From Hyphodiscus hymeniophilus (taxonomy: Eukaryota; Ascomycota; Leotiomycetes; Helotiales; Hyphodiscaceae): 64,000 nt of DNA. The notes below the pieces were generated by a model. That model made no database searches. It was not told where the DNA came from and worked only from the letters and a program-made list of their open reading frames with translations. How positions within the stretch are numbered: the first letter of the stretch is position 1; every line of letters begins with the position of its first letter. Below are positions 46,730 through 58,723 of the stretch, one piece after another. Where the stretch lies: assembly GCA_016508695.1 (NCBI GenBank), contig VNKQ01000010.1:868001-932000 (forward strand), in the 5' to 3' direction. A program made the translations under genes and the position numbers.

Positions 46730-49419
46730 ACGAGATGACGGGATGTGCACAGCGTACTGAGTTCCAGAGATACATAAACCTTGTCCTTAATACGCACAGG
46801 AGCCGTAATATTGGAGGGGGAAGAGGGGCTCGGATCTAACCCTGTCTACAGCGACGGGACGGACAAGATTGGAAGATCTTTTGTCCATTCCTGGCGGTAC
46901 CGAATTGTTGGGATACTCGTACGTATTGTACATTGTACTGTACTTGAAAAGAGGCGCGTGGTGCTCCAGGGGAAACCTTGTTCCCCACAAGAGAGTGCGG
47001 TGGAACCTAGGGGGAAGAGGAGCAGAGTCGCATACTAGTCGTTGTGCTGTATTGTATTATGCTGTTGTGCTGTATACTGTGTTGTGTGATGACTACTTAT
47101 TCCCTTCCCCTTATTCACGAATTCCTGTATCCTCATGGTTGTTGTTCCTGGCCAGCGAAAACCTCCGGAATCCCACACGGCGTTACCTCCATAGGTACTA
47201 ACTCGGTACGTCCTCCTGCATCCCTGGCTGTTCTGAAACCACAGGCTAAGGAAACCTTACCTTACCCGCAGAAATGGGCAACCATTGCGCCAGGATCACT
47301 CGGGGCCCACTGCAATGCCGCACCCACCACCTCTCTCAGGCACCGTCTGGCCCTTCTAGGTACGAAGAAGTAGGACTCTGCCTTCCACTTCCACTTCTTA
47401 ACTCCCACCACTACAAGTGAAGCAGTTCTGACAGGCGTGTCCATTGTCCTTTCATGCTGTACCTGAAATCATGCCCCAGCTCCCAAGTATGCGTTGCCGC
47501 GGGATGCACTACTACGTGCTCTGCTCTATTTTGCATTAGCCGGGAAATGGCTCTCTTCCCTGCTAAAGCCAGATCGTCAGACGTCCGACTGTCCGCCGTG
47601 TGACATCTGGGCTGGCTGAATTGCTCGTACTGTACTGTGCCAGCTCGAGGCTCGTGCTTGCTCCTACTGCGGTACAGAGATCATCCCCCCCTCGATTGTT
47701 CAGGGTCCTCACGTTACTTGGTGATCGTTATTCCAATCGACGGCTAGGTACCACCCCATGGAGGAGGAACAGACGACAAGGCCACTTCATTGGACTTGCA
47801 AAGTAACGGTTCTGCGCTGGCCCGCAGATTCATGATCATCTAAGGCAAAGGAGGCCCAATGATATTTGCCTGTGAGCGGCCCAGCTTCGATCTCCCCGCC
47901 TGCTCCCTGTTCTGCTCGTTTTTGAAGAAGCCCTTCATCAGGCTTAGTTGAGATTGATGCACCTCGCGAACAGCCCTGCTGGCCTGGTCCTCCTCATCTG
48001 TTCCTGTTGGCCCCAATTTTCCTGCTTCATCTGAGTATCGGATGATTGCGCCGGCATCAGGGCCTTCTACCCCAGTCGCACCCTCCTCATCTTACCCAAC
48101 GTCCTGCACAGTTCTCGATAGAGTGCTATCCAGCATATGGTTGCAGCTTCCATTATCATTTGCCAGTCCCCATTGAAGCCGCAAGGGACTTCCCACATCC
48201 CATGCAACACTAGTCATTGATCCGGTGCCCCATTTGTTGTTATCAGAATGTTCTGTGGCTAATTCATCTCTTTATATCGAGAATTTCATGCTTCAGATTT
48301 GATGTTGCTCGTCAAAACCGTTCCAAACTGCTCTCATCTACCGCTTGACCGTGTGTTGATATCTTCCAACTCAACTGTCTCCTCTGAAGTCTCGAACATT
48401 CGCAAGATAGACCTAGCACAACGTGCGGTTCTGGCTTCCTCTTGTCAGCACTGAAATCTTCCGCCTCGACCCGCAACCGCTTGCCAACGGGCGGGTACTA
48501 ATTTGCCTGTGCGGCATTGGTCTGCACCTACACTAACAAGGTCTGGAAGATAATGGTCGAGGGCTTCAGGGCGCTTCTCGGTCTTTCACCTTGTCAGGGT
48601 GATCATAACATCTTCGGCCAAAATCTTCCAGTACATCACCCGCAGTTTGTCGATCGAACGTGGCAGCAAGACGACAAAGCCCCTCCAATTCCTTCCACCC
48701 TCACTTCCCAAAGCGGACGCTGCACGTCATAAAACCAGCAAGCAGTTTATCCTCCAATTTAGAAGACCCAGGACAATTGCCGCAACTTTTCTTACAGCAG
48801 ATCATCCTTGACAGACTGCTCATACTCTCCTTCAACAACTGCGTGGTCTGTGAACAGTCCACCCTGGATGTCTTGTCACCTTTTGGATCATACACACGTT
48901 CTGAAGCACGCCTAAAGCCCCAAAGGAGATTCATTCCGACTCACTACCGAGATTGTTGAGCGTAAGCAACCTTATCTTCTTCTGAAGATCGAGTCGTTGC
49001 TTTCGGAGGATCTCTCATTGTAGAGCTGCTTTGCACTACCTCGATATCCTCACCCCACAAAATCTCTTGAAGATCACCCAAAGATCGTACACTTGACCAC
49101 GCAACGACTTGCCTTCGATAGGCTTTATGTTCATCTCTGGTCAGTGATCGTTTACTGATTGTCCTTATTGGCCTTCACTCTCGTTTATACCAAGGCTCAG
49201 AACCTCTCAAGCCGCCGGTTTTTACCGTCTCCTTCGATCTCGACAGTCCATCAAGATATCTGGCTTTTGCTTTCAGCAGTCAGGACTGACTCTCAGGCCT
49301 CCTTACAGCAGAAGCAAACACATCTCTCAATGCTTGTTACACGGCAATGTGATACAGGACGGAACACTTGGTCTTCCAGCAAGCTCGAGGCCATCTATCA
49401 TAGCTCCACGTCTCCACGC

Positions 49420-51583
49420 ATGTCGAACTTTGAGCCACTGTCTACGCAGCCGGACTGGCGAGAACAGTTCCCTTCATTCCCCATAAATGGAGGAAATGGT
49501 CTACTTCAACCATCCTTCCAGGATTTAACGAGTACGAGTATAGCAAACAACCATGTACATCAATTAGGTCGTGCTAGACCGCCCTTGGAGCATCGGCATA
49601 GCCTTGGACGATTGAAACAAGAGCCACCACCAGATCTCACGGTCGAACGTCCGGATTCTGCTCCAGGTGATTGTGGCAGCCAAGCCAATAATACTACCCG
49701 CGACGACTCCTTCGTCTCTCCAGAGTCAACAGCACTTTCACTTGGATCACTTGTATCAAACCCTCTCAGTTCGGCATCTAGCGCACCGGTACAACAAGGA
49801 ACAGCAGTAAACGATGAAGGAAGAAATATCAACGTGGAAGTAAAAGAGGAGGATGATGAGGATGAGGATGAGGACGACATGCTTGACATGGAAGACGGAG
49901 CGGCCCCACAGACAGCTGCAGAACGTCGCGCAGAGCGGAGGAAAATGAAACGTTTTCGGTATGACCACCTCTTGCACCACCATTGTCCAAAATCTACCTG
50001 GAAACTGACAATCGCAAGTCTTACCCACCAACAAACACGGTTCTTGATGAGTGAATTTGCTAAACAGGCACATCCTGATGCTGCGCACCGAGAAAGGCTT
50101 TCCAGGGAGATCCCAGGACTAAGTCCAAGGCAGGTCCAGGTATGGTTTCAAAATAGGTATGTATAAGTTTTCCTAAGGGTACCATTAATCGCATTGACGA
50201 AATCCAGGCGGGCGAAAATAAAGCGTTTGACAGCGGACGATCGCGAACGGATGATGAAAATGCGTGCCGTGCCAGATGGCTTCGACAATGTACAGGCGCT
50301 GCATTCTCCATATGGCGCGGTTCATGGTATTGGGACGCCTATGCAGTCACCAGTCGATTTCGCTCCAAGCTATGCGGACCATATGATGCGGGCCCCTCTG
50401 ATGGTTGATACGATGCGAAGAGATGGAAATGAAGAGCATATGTCCCCGACGGGTATCAGCCCAGCGTTCAGCCATGTTGGGTTCGCTCCTCAGGGCTCAA
50501 TGGGTTCTACTGATGTCCTCTCGCCTGTGTCGTTGAACTCCTCTGATCGATATTACCCAAGTCATCTGTCGAGCCCGATGAGTGCAGGACCACGAAGCGC
50601 GAATCCATTCGAGCGCCAGAACAACTACCAGTCACTGCCCCAAGCAAGGCAACAGTCCCGGCCCCTACAGCCTTTGCAGCTCCGCGAAACTATGTCAAGG
50701 TCGAGATCCGATTCACTTCAGTCGCCTCTAAGGTCGAGCATGTCTTGGAAGGGAGAAACGTTGGACTATGCGAGTTACCAGACAGGACAGCCTAGTCCTC
50801 AATTGAGCGGACGACAGCAATCTTTGTATCAATCCGATCAAATTGGCAATAATCCCGTCAATGCGCATCAATACGATGCGAATGCCTACTCGAGTTCGTC
50901 CCATGTCCATGCTCTCCCAAAATGGATTGCGTACCCCTGACGTTCATGCGATCTAACTAGTGTCAATAGACTCGAACATCCAAACCTCCCCAACCAACAT
51001 TGCATACTCACCGTCGCATGGCGGTCCATCAGCTTCTCTGCACAGATCGTCGCCTTCTGCAATGTCGCGACTTGGAACCGCATCAGGAGCCTTCCCACCT
51101 GGTCTCGACCTGCGGAATCAATATCGAACGCTCCCATCCCAAGGTAACTCCCACGGTCTTTCCACACCGCGAAGAAGTTCATTTGCGGGCGCTTTTGCCG
51201 GTGGCTATGCGAGTGCGCCGTTGACAGCCCCAGTGGAGTTCTCATTACCACGGACCCCAAATGATACCAACCCTAACCAAAGGGATTTCAGTATCCCTCA
51301 ATTGAGCGCACCCATGGCACCTCCTCAAGACTTCTCAAACGCCTACAATTCGATTCTTAATACAAATCAAGGACAGCAAAGAGAACGAGAATACGGAAAT
51401 CAAGAGCAAAACGGTGGGGATTCAGGGGCTCGGAGGCAAGCTCAAATCTTCGATCAACCGCAGCAACAACATCAGCATACTCGAAGCAATGAGGAATCCT
51501 CTTACATGCGGCCGTTAAAGTATGAGACAGGCCAGAAGCGAAAAAGGAGCTTCACGATGCCAGGGCAATTCGAAGTTCCCTAG
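49420..51583 (+). CDS. Homeobox transcription factor
   Basis: Nuclear DNA-binding regulator; fungal homeobox proteins often control conidiation or fruiting. Model: 49420-49958, 50019-50156, 50208-50893 and 50970-51583, 658 aa. The homeodomain (~175-233) starts in the basic RRAERRKMKRFRLTHQQ and has helix 3 QVQVWFQNRRAKIKR, split by a 51-nt intron after QNR. An acidic Asp/Glu block precedes it. The C-terminus is long, Ser/Pro/Gln-rich and probably disordered. The start ATG at 49420 (MSNFEPLSTQPD) is chosen because upstream in-frame sequence reads unlike protein. The third intron (50894-50969, donor GTTCGT, branch CTAAC) is the only phase-correct link I found and is uncertain; the upstream exon otherwise stops at 50940. 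Confidence 0.85.
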
Positions 51584-52163
51584 CATTTGCTAGGGAATGA
51601 TGAACGTTCAACGAATGGCTTAAACGAGTTCGTTTCCACCAACGACCATACACTCCTCTACCCAACAAATCTTCACTCGCAAAATGATGATAGCATCACA
51701 CCTCTGGCACTATATCCTTCCTGGGTCTTTCGTTCTTATTTTATTGTCCCATTCCCGCTCAGTATGAGCTTATTTGTTTGCCCAAAATACCAGTGTTTTA
51801 GTACCCGTTTGTTATATGGTCATCGGCTGGGCTTGGCTCCCTTTGAAACTAGGGGATTGGGATTGGGAGAGGGCGGGGATCTTAAGGTTTCTGCTTGCTG
51901 GCGCTGTGCGCACTTCTGCTTACGAGTTTGACTGTTACATGTGTATATTTTACAACTTTTGGCATGAGCTGGCTTCAGGGCCTGTAGATATCTGAAATGA
52001 TGCCCCAAAGAGATGAATGAGAATGGGATCAAGATGTGCTCAACTTATATAATATAGTAGGTGTGCATGCTGCAATCGAAATTGAGGGTCTCGAGATGAT
52101 GGATCACAATGACGTTCTTCAGAAGCGCAAGAATTTTCTGCCATTGCCTAGGGTATCCGGTAT
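51584..52163. other. Convergent intergenic region
   Basis: 580 bp between the homeobox and dehydrogenase 3' ends; no feature recognised. Confidence 0.5.
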
Positions 52164-53268
52164 CTAATAATCATAAAATCTATGACATGTTAGCACAAGG
52201 CCAGTCTTTCGGATCTTCGACACTCACCCTCTCCCACTCTTCTTCCCCAGCCATCCCGCGGCAACCATCTTTTTGAGCAAGACACTAGGTCGGTATTTCG
52301 AATCGCCAGTTTCTTCGTACAAAACCTTCATGATAGCCAGACACGTATCGATACCGATGAAATCCGCCAGTTGTAAAGGCCCCATAGGCACATTAGTCCC
52401 ATTCTTCATGATCGCATCGATATCGTCTCTCCCTCCTACTCCAGTCTCCAAGCATATTATAGCTTCATTAATGTAGGGCATCAAAATCCTGTTCGCAAGA
52501 AAGCCAGGAGAGTCTGTAGACTGTGAGGGAATTTTGCCCATAGCTTTACAGAAAGCAATCGCAGTATCAATGGTCTCTTGACTCGTTTGTAACCCAGTTA
52601 TGATCTCCACCCCCTTCTGGATAGGCACCGGATTCATGAAATGCGTAGAGATGACTCTTGAAGAAGCGGAGGTGTTGGTCGGATCTTTTGTGGTTGATGC
52701 TGCAATTCGGGTTATTGATATGGAGGACGTGTTTGTCGCAAGAATGGCGTGAGGTGGGCATATCTGGGCTAGGGAGCTGAAGATGGAGAATTTGAGGTCT
52801 GGAATTTCCGGAACGGCCTCAATTACGAAGTCGACATCGGAGAGTGTGTCCATCGATGTCGAAGGATTGAGGAGTGATCGTATCTTATCTGATTGTTCCT
52901 GGGTGATTCGTTCTTTCGTAACGTCCTTGGCCAGCAATTTATCTGGATTTGTGAGCTCGATTCGATTGGATTCTGAGAATGACAAACCTGCAAACTTCAG
53001 TCCCTTGTCAATTGAGGCTTGATTTGTGTCTACAAGAGTAACCGGCACCCCAGCTTTTTGTGCAGCCACCAATGCTATTCCCAGTCCCTGAATCTGGGTT
53101 AGCAAGTATACTGGGAGGGAAAGTGTAGGTTCGCCATACCATTTGCCCAGCCCCAATAACACCAAGGCGTTTGACTTCCTGTGCCGCGGCAATTGGGGTT
53201 GAACTAAAACATCTCGAGTGTCTTGTGCTCTGGAAGAGCTGCCGTCTGATCATATGGTTGAGCATCAT
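52164..53268 (-). CDS. Mitochondrial 3-hydroxyacyl-CoA / 3-hydroxybutyryl-CoA dehydrogenase
   Basis: NAD-dependent oxidation of L-3-hydroxyacyl-CoA to 3-oxoacyl-CoA in beta-oxidation of short chains. Exons: 53140-53268, 52228-53087 and 52164-52179; 1005 nt, 334 aa; the last exon is only 16 nt and encodes FYDY. The N-terminus (MMLNHMIRRQLFQSTRHSRC) is Arg-rich without acidic residues, as in mitochondrial presequences. The Rossmann motif VIGAGQMGLGIA lies at ~37-48, interrupted by an intron after GQM. Then follow VDFVIEAVPE, ATNTSSISITRIA, the catalytic His in STHFMNPVP, SPGFLANRILMPYINEA and the C-terminal KKSGRGFYDY. Divergent from Tof1 across 220 bp that holds two CCTCGG motifs. Confidence 0.95.
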
Positions 53269-53488
53269 GGTTGATCGATCCAAAGAAGCGGCCAAAATTA
53301 GGATATTGAATGAAGGGTGTTGAAAGTTCCATTCCCCAGATTTAAGTCGTGCCCCTCGGCCCACTCCCCTTCCTCGGCCCGGGTACTGTCGGGAAACAGT
53401 GGGGTTCATTGCTACCCAGAAAACGCCTAAACGCGTCGCGTGTAAAGAGCTTCCAGAAAGTCCAATCTTTGAGAATCAATATCCGAAC
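53269..53488. promoter_or_regulatory. Divergent promoter of the hydroxyacyl-CoA dehydrogenase and Tof1
   Basis: 220 bp. CCTCGG occurs twice (53354-53359 and 53372-53377), the core bound by fungal FarA/FarB fatty-acid regulators. ACGCGT, the MluI cell-cycle box, is at 53431-53436, 53 bp before the Tof1 ATG. Assigning the first to the dehydrogenase and the second to Tof1 is inference. Confidence 0.65.
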
Positions 53489-56400
53489 ATGGAGCTGGCA
53501 GATGGCAGAAAAGATGTTGTCGACCCGGAGGTTAGAGCCTATGTATCTAGTCTTGTTACAGCTGTAAGTTTCTTCAATCAGCTTCTCTGGCTAGACTAAC
53601 GTCTGCGAAGCTTGGAGGAAGTGGTGCCGACGAAGATGGACGATATGTGCTGGGAGATGATGCATTGGCATGTCTTCGCGACTTGAAGAGATGGCTGAAA
53701 CTCTACGACGAAAAAGCGAATCGACTCGATGTTGCACGATGTTTGGCGGAGTCCAATCTTGTTGGAGGAGACTTACTCCAAATTCTGGCAGCTTGGCCAG
53801 AGAACGCTACAGACGACAGACTAAAGTCCAAGATTGCACTCGCATGTCTCGAGCTTCTGGTGCCTCTGACTTGGCCCTTGGAGAAGGATCCGCAAAATAT
53901 GACCGTCAATCATCATCGACATATTCCCTATCTACAACTAGCACATCTGGGATACAAACGATCGATTATCAATTATGATGGGGCACGAATACTGCACACA
54001 GCTGTGAGATGTGCTCTACCATCTATGGCAGAGGCAATGGGTGATAGGAGTACGAGAGACGAGGGTATCATCAAACTTTTGTTGTACTTCATACGCAATA
54101 TTGCCATGATTGCGCCACCTCCAAGTGTTCAATACCAGGGCGACGAAGCCGAAATATCGAGATCCGCAACCATTGACGCCTTCGACTACCAAGACATCTT
54201 TCACCTCCTTCTTACCGTTTCATCAACTATGGGCGAGGAATTCAACACCCAAGACGTCGTGTTACTTGATGTGTTATTCCACCTCATTAAGGGCGTTGAC
54301 ATAGAGAAGTTGTTCATGGACGAAAAAAAGGCCAACAATAGCAATATGGACGAGTTAGTACAGCTACGGAAGAAAGAAGCCGCCATGCTGAGAGGATATC
54401 AAGCAAATGCCCCGACGAGACACAATCGATTCGGCGCCATGGTCTGGATGAAGCGAGAGGACTCGAGAATGACAACCATATCAGGGCAAGCTGCATTGAC
54501 GTCTGCTAAGACAAGTTTGGCCAAGATGGATAGTTCTAAGAAGTTCAGACCGCCTCGCCGAGCGATGAAAGGAGATGCAGGACCGATGGACTTTGATACG
54601 CCAGTCGCTTTAAGTGTGCGGGCAAGCAAAAACCTCCGCACATTCGTTGAAGATTTCCTGGACTCGGGATTCAATCCTCTGTTCAATCACATCCGTAAAG
54701 CCATCGATCGAGAAGCAGAGCGAATCTTAGAATACCACCCGAGACAATTCTTCTATCTCGTGTCTTGGTTTCTCGAGGCGGAGCGCGTGAGGAGGAGGAA
54801 CAAAAAGCCTGCGAGGGGCCAAAAGCAGCCAGCTGCTGAAGAGCTGGATAGCTTTGCGCTCATTGCAAGTGTTTTGAATCAGGAAATGTTCGTAGCATTG
54901 AACAGATCTATGGACTTCTCGTACGAGAACAAATCATGGGCCAACCTCAGCGCCGCGATGAAGTGCTTTACTCAGATTCTTCTCACCGTTCAAGAAATGT
55001 CCGAATCACCACTCGAGGAAGATCAAGAAATCGCAGAAAACATCCTGAATCGAATTTTCTACGAAGAGACGACCCATGATCGAGTAGCCAATATCACACG
55101 AACCTACAAAGACCAAGGATTTGGCTACCTCGACTCATGTACTGAGCTCACACACAACTACATGCGAATCCTTGAACATTACTCAAAGCAAAATGTGGAT
55201 ATGCAGGTCCGATCTCGAAGACGAGTGAGAAGGAAGAAGAAGGCTGCCAGGGAAGCTGGCCAGGACGAGGGCAATGATGATAATCTTGACGATTCGGACG
55301 CTGAAGACGAAGCGAGAGCCGAACGAACCTCCCATGAACGAAAATTCGACTTCAAGCGCTTTGCTTCCAGGTTTGTGACGCAAGGATGCATAGACACGTT
55401 TGTCAAGTTCACCTCCTACTACAACGACCTCAAGGCCGAGCAGCTGAAGCGAGCACATCGTTTTTTTTATCGTGTCGCTTTCAAGCAAGAAATGAGTGTT
55501 ATGCTATTCCGAGTCGACATTGTTTCCCTTTTTTATAAGATGATCAAGGGTCCTGAAGGATTGGACTCTACATCTGCCAACTTCAAAGAATGGGATGAGC
55601 TCGTGAGGCAGCTTATCAAGAAATGCACGAGGAAGATAGAGGAGCGTCCGGAACTTGTTGTTGAGATGCTCTTTTCGAAAATAAATAGCACGGCTCATTA
55701 TCTGGAGTACGGGTATGAGAAGCAGACTGTGACCTCAAAGCCAAGAGCCGCTGCGGAGCTGGAAGTCAAGCCGGGAATGGAATGGGAAGAGCAAATTGGA
55801 GTAGTAGTGGGTGCGCTTCTCGACCGCAACGAAGGAGACCTTCTTCGATGGGTCAAGACACAACTGTCAGGGGCAGAGAGTGAGCGTCGGAGCTGGGAAG
55901 CAACAAATACGGCGTTGCAGTCTGTCGAGAAGGATCCTTTTGCGGATGATGAGACACCAGCTGTTGCGCCCGAGCCGTTACAGCCCTCTACGATTCGTAA
56001 GTCCTCAATTACAGTGAGTTATTTTCATCTACTGATGTGCTACAGTGGTCAAACCAAGCGACGACAAATGCAAAGTTGCGATGTTCAAGAATGGTTATCT
56101 GTGCCTTCTCATGACTCTAATAAGCTTCCAACGTTTTGGTGAAGATGACGATCCTGAGGCCACATGGACCATTCCGCCCAGTCTGTCTGCTGACCAGCTA
56201 AAACAATTACTCGACCTAATCAATAAGTCGGAATTCAGCCCGCCGACCTTTGACGATGGCAGAGAAGCTGCAGACTTCATTCGACGGAAGTCAGCTGGCG
56301 CAGCAGGAAGAAGAAGAGCCGCGTTCGATGACGAAGACGATGGGATTGACGATGACGATGATGAAGAACTTTTGTTCCCGGCCGGTGGCCCTACAGCAAT

Positions 56401-57130
56401 GAAGAAGTCGGATGCTTTGAAAGAATTGAAGAAGACCCGCCGGCGGAGAAGAAAGGAAGGGACTGAGTCCGAAGACGATGGTCCGACGGAGGAACAACTA
56501 AGAGCGCGTAGAGATGTGCGGAGGCAGAAAGAGCTTGAGAAGAATCGGAAGATCAAGAGCGACTTGTTCGTCCACGACAGCGATGAAGAGGACGACGAAG
56601 AAAGAGATAAAGCCTTCTTCGAGGCTGAAGAGAAGCTCAGACAGAGATCCAAAATCCAAATCATGAAAGAGCTGTTGGGTGTTGGAGAATCGAAGGGACA
56701 GCCTGCTGCCACGAAGGGGAAGAAGAGACATTCAAATGAAATGGCTTCTGATAGTGATGATGAGAATACCATCATGACAGGGAACAAGAAGAGACAGTCT
56801 AGTGCCATCTCAATCGACAGTGATGAGGAAGCTACTGCTGCAAGTGGCCGCTCTTCGTCGCCTGCAAGAGATAGTGTTTTGGCGGAGTCGGAGGGTGACG
56901 CTACTGATACGCCAATGTCGAGTCCACACACGAAGTCGACGCAACCAAAGAGACGAAAGGTCTTAAATGATGATGAGCCAGCTTCTCCAGTTCAGTCTGC
57001 TGTCACGAAAATTGTGCCTGTTGATGAGACCATGTCAGATGATGAAGAAGAAGACGCTCTACCTATTCTCAGGCCAGCTCGGCAAAGGGTCAGGGCGGGT
57101 TTCATTGTCGACAGTAGTGATGAAGAATGA
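53489..57130 (+). CDS. tof1: Replication fork protection factor Tof1/Swi1 (Timeless)
   Basis: With Csm3/Swi3, holds the replisome together and mediates fork pausing and the S-phase checkpoint; nuclear. Exons: 53489-53563, 53611-55996 and 56046-57130; 3546 nt, 1181 aa; introns 47 and 49 nt. The Timeless N-terminal helical domain (~20-480) includes LGGSGADEDGRYVLGDDALACLRDL-type sequence near its start, CLELLVPLTWPLEKDP and HIPYLQLAHLGYKR. The central basic RRRVRRKKKAAR is followed by KFTSYYNDLKAEQLKRAHRFFYRVAFK. A second conserved block (VKPSDD..FGEDDDPEAT) leads into an acidic/basic low-complexity tail with many D/E and KKRQ runs, ending DSSDEE. The short first exon (25 codons) was chosen because it restores a Met and the LGG motif. 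Confidence 0.95.
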
Positions 57131-58723
57131 ATTTCTTTGACTCTGGACTGGATTTTGGAGTACAAGGCTGGCGGGGAGTTGGGAAGGCCAAGGCTTTGGT
57201 ATGTGGGTAACTCGTGTGCAGTTTTAGGATTGACCTGAGGTGTTCTTTGTCAGTTTTATATGGCATACCCATAATCAGCAAGTGTTTGTTGACTTGTAGA
57301 GTTAGGCAAGGTATGACCAGGGGTGCGTGTAACGGGAATCTTCCTAGGGGAACCCTTCTCCTTCATAAATCAATATCTTACCTCAATAATAACAGCTACC
57401 TTACTCCAATTATCTGCAAGCATCTTCTGTAACCGGTCAGGCTACGCGACTTAGGTCAGCCTCGTCCCAGCTTCCGGCCTCAGCCCCCTATCCTGTAGAA
57501 CACCGAACACGAAGTTTCTAGTGGTTTCAGGGGCTGCTCTTACGTAAACTCACAGAGCAAACACGTGCTTCGAGAAGCGAAGGCGTCTAAGTACCGAGTC
57601 CATTTGCAGTCCACATGTCTCCATTGTACTATACAACTACTGTGAAGTACATGCTTTCTCGTCGAAGTCGCGAACCAAGCGTCCTTGCGGGAGAATCCAA
57701 GACGCGCATGCAGAGCCATTAAGTTCCATCCATCTATGCATCCATCCATGTCGCTTTCCAGCAACGGGGCACAAGACCCGACTCAGCAGTAAGCAAGCAT
57801 TGCAAGACAAGCTTTTTCTCCACATACCACCAGTCCCATTAGGGAGTGGCGGAGTAGCATCAGGATTTTAAGGTCCGTCAAAAATGGAGCCAGCAAAAAC
57901 AAGCTTCGAAAAGGGGTCCAGTTTCTACATCTGTAGTACTGTACTACCGCGTTGCCACACTTCCCTCGTCCTCGCAGTCTCACACGACGGCAGGGTAAAA
58001 TGAAATGGACAGACGCTCTCTCTCCCGCACTCTGTCTCTCGCCATAGATCATTTGAAAGGAGTTTGGACAATACTATCTCTCCATTGAGAAGGCCTTTCA
58101 ATTCTCAATGTTAACCGCTGATTGCCAATGTCATCACGAAACCGAAGGATTCCTCCCCTGTCCCCGACATACGGTGGCTTCAACAAAGGCATCAAAATTC
58201 TCGAGACCAATACCCAAAGAGAATCCATGCCCGAGCCCAAAGCGGGCCCAGACTCATAACCCAGCCCAGGAACGGTGGTACAGCTCGCAGGGGTAGGCAC
58301 CCGCCTCGGTAGGTAGGGCTATTGATACTGACAACACTTCGTGCTCTACAAGTCAGAAGGAAGATGCACCGACTGGCTCGCCTGTTGAAATGAGAGAAAG
58401 GATAATGATGTTGGCCTGGCTATTCACCTGCTCCGGACGCCGGATGGTGCAATCTGCTCCAGTCATTAGGTTGCACCGCACTGCCACCACTTCACCTGCG
58501 ATTTCAGCCCATAAGTCAGGCGAAGGATTCTTCTCCTAAGGTTTCATTATCTTAGAAATCTGATGCCAGCATGGACATTCTCTTCTCCTTCTCTCGTTGT
58601 TGGCTCCTCGTGTCGGGACAACACTTCACCACACTGTGTTCCCTCACTTTCGTTTGCCCTACATGAAAGGCATTTCCACCCCAACACAGTCCCGTTTTCT
58701 TCCTTTCTTGGTTACCTTTCGGC
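57131..58723. other. Intergenic region
   Basis: 1.6 kb between Tof1 and the sulfatase-like gene; no gene, RNA or repeat recognised. The final 150 bp are pyrimidine-rich, as expected of a leader. Confidence 0.5.

Larger units (their letters stand above)
42426..49419. other. 7-kb gene-free region upstream of the homeobox gene
   Basis: No open frame here shows a family motif, plausible splicing or codon coherence. It holds a TTCAAGGG tandem repeat (43832-43859), a 7-bp-stem inverted repeat near 44825-44850, a 23-nt palindrome at 46707-46729, and a TGT/TAT-rich tract near 47044-47090. Pyrimidine-rich sequence over the last 1.5 kb suggests a long leader and promoter for the homeobox gene; this is inference. 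Confidence 0.5.
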
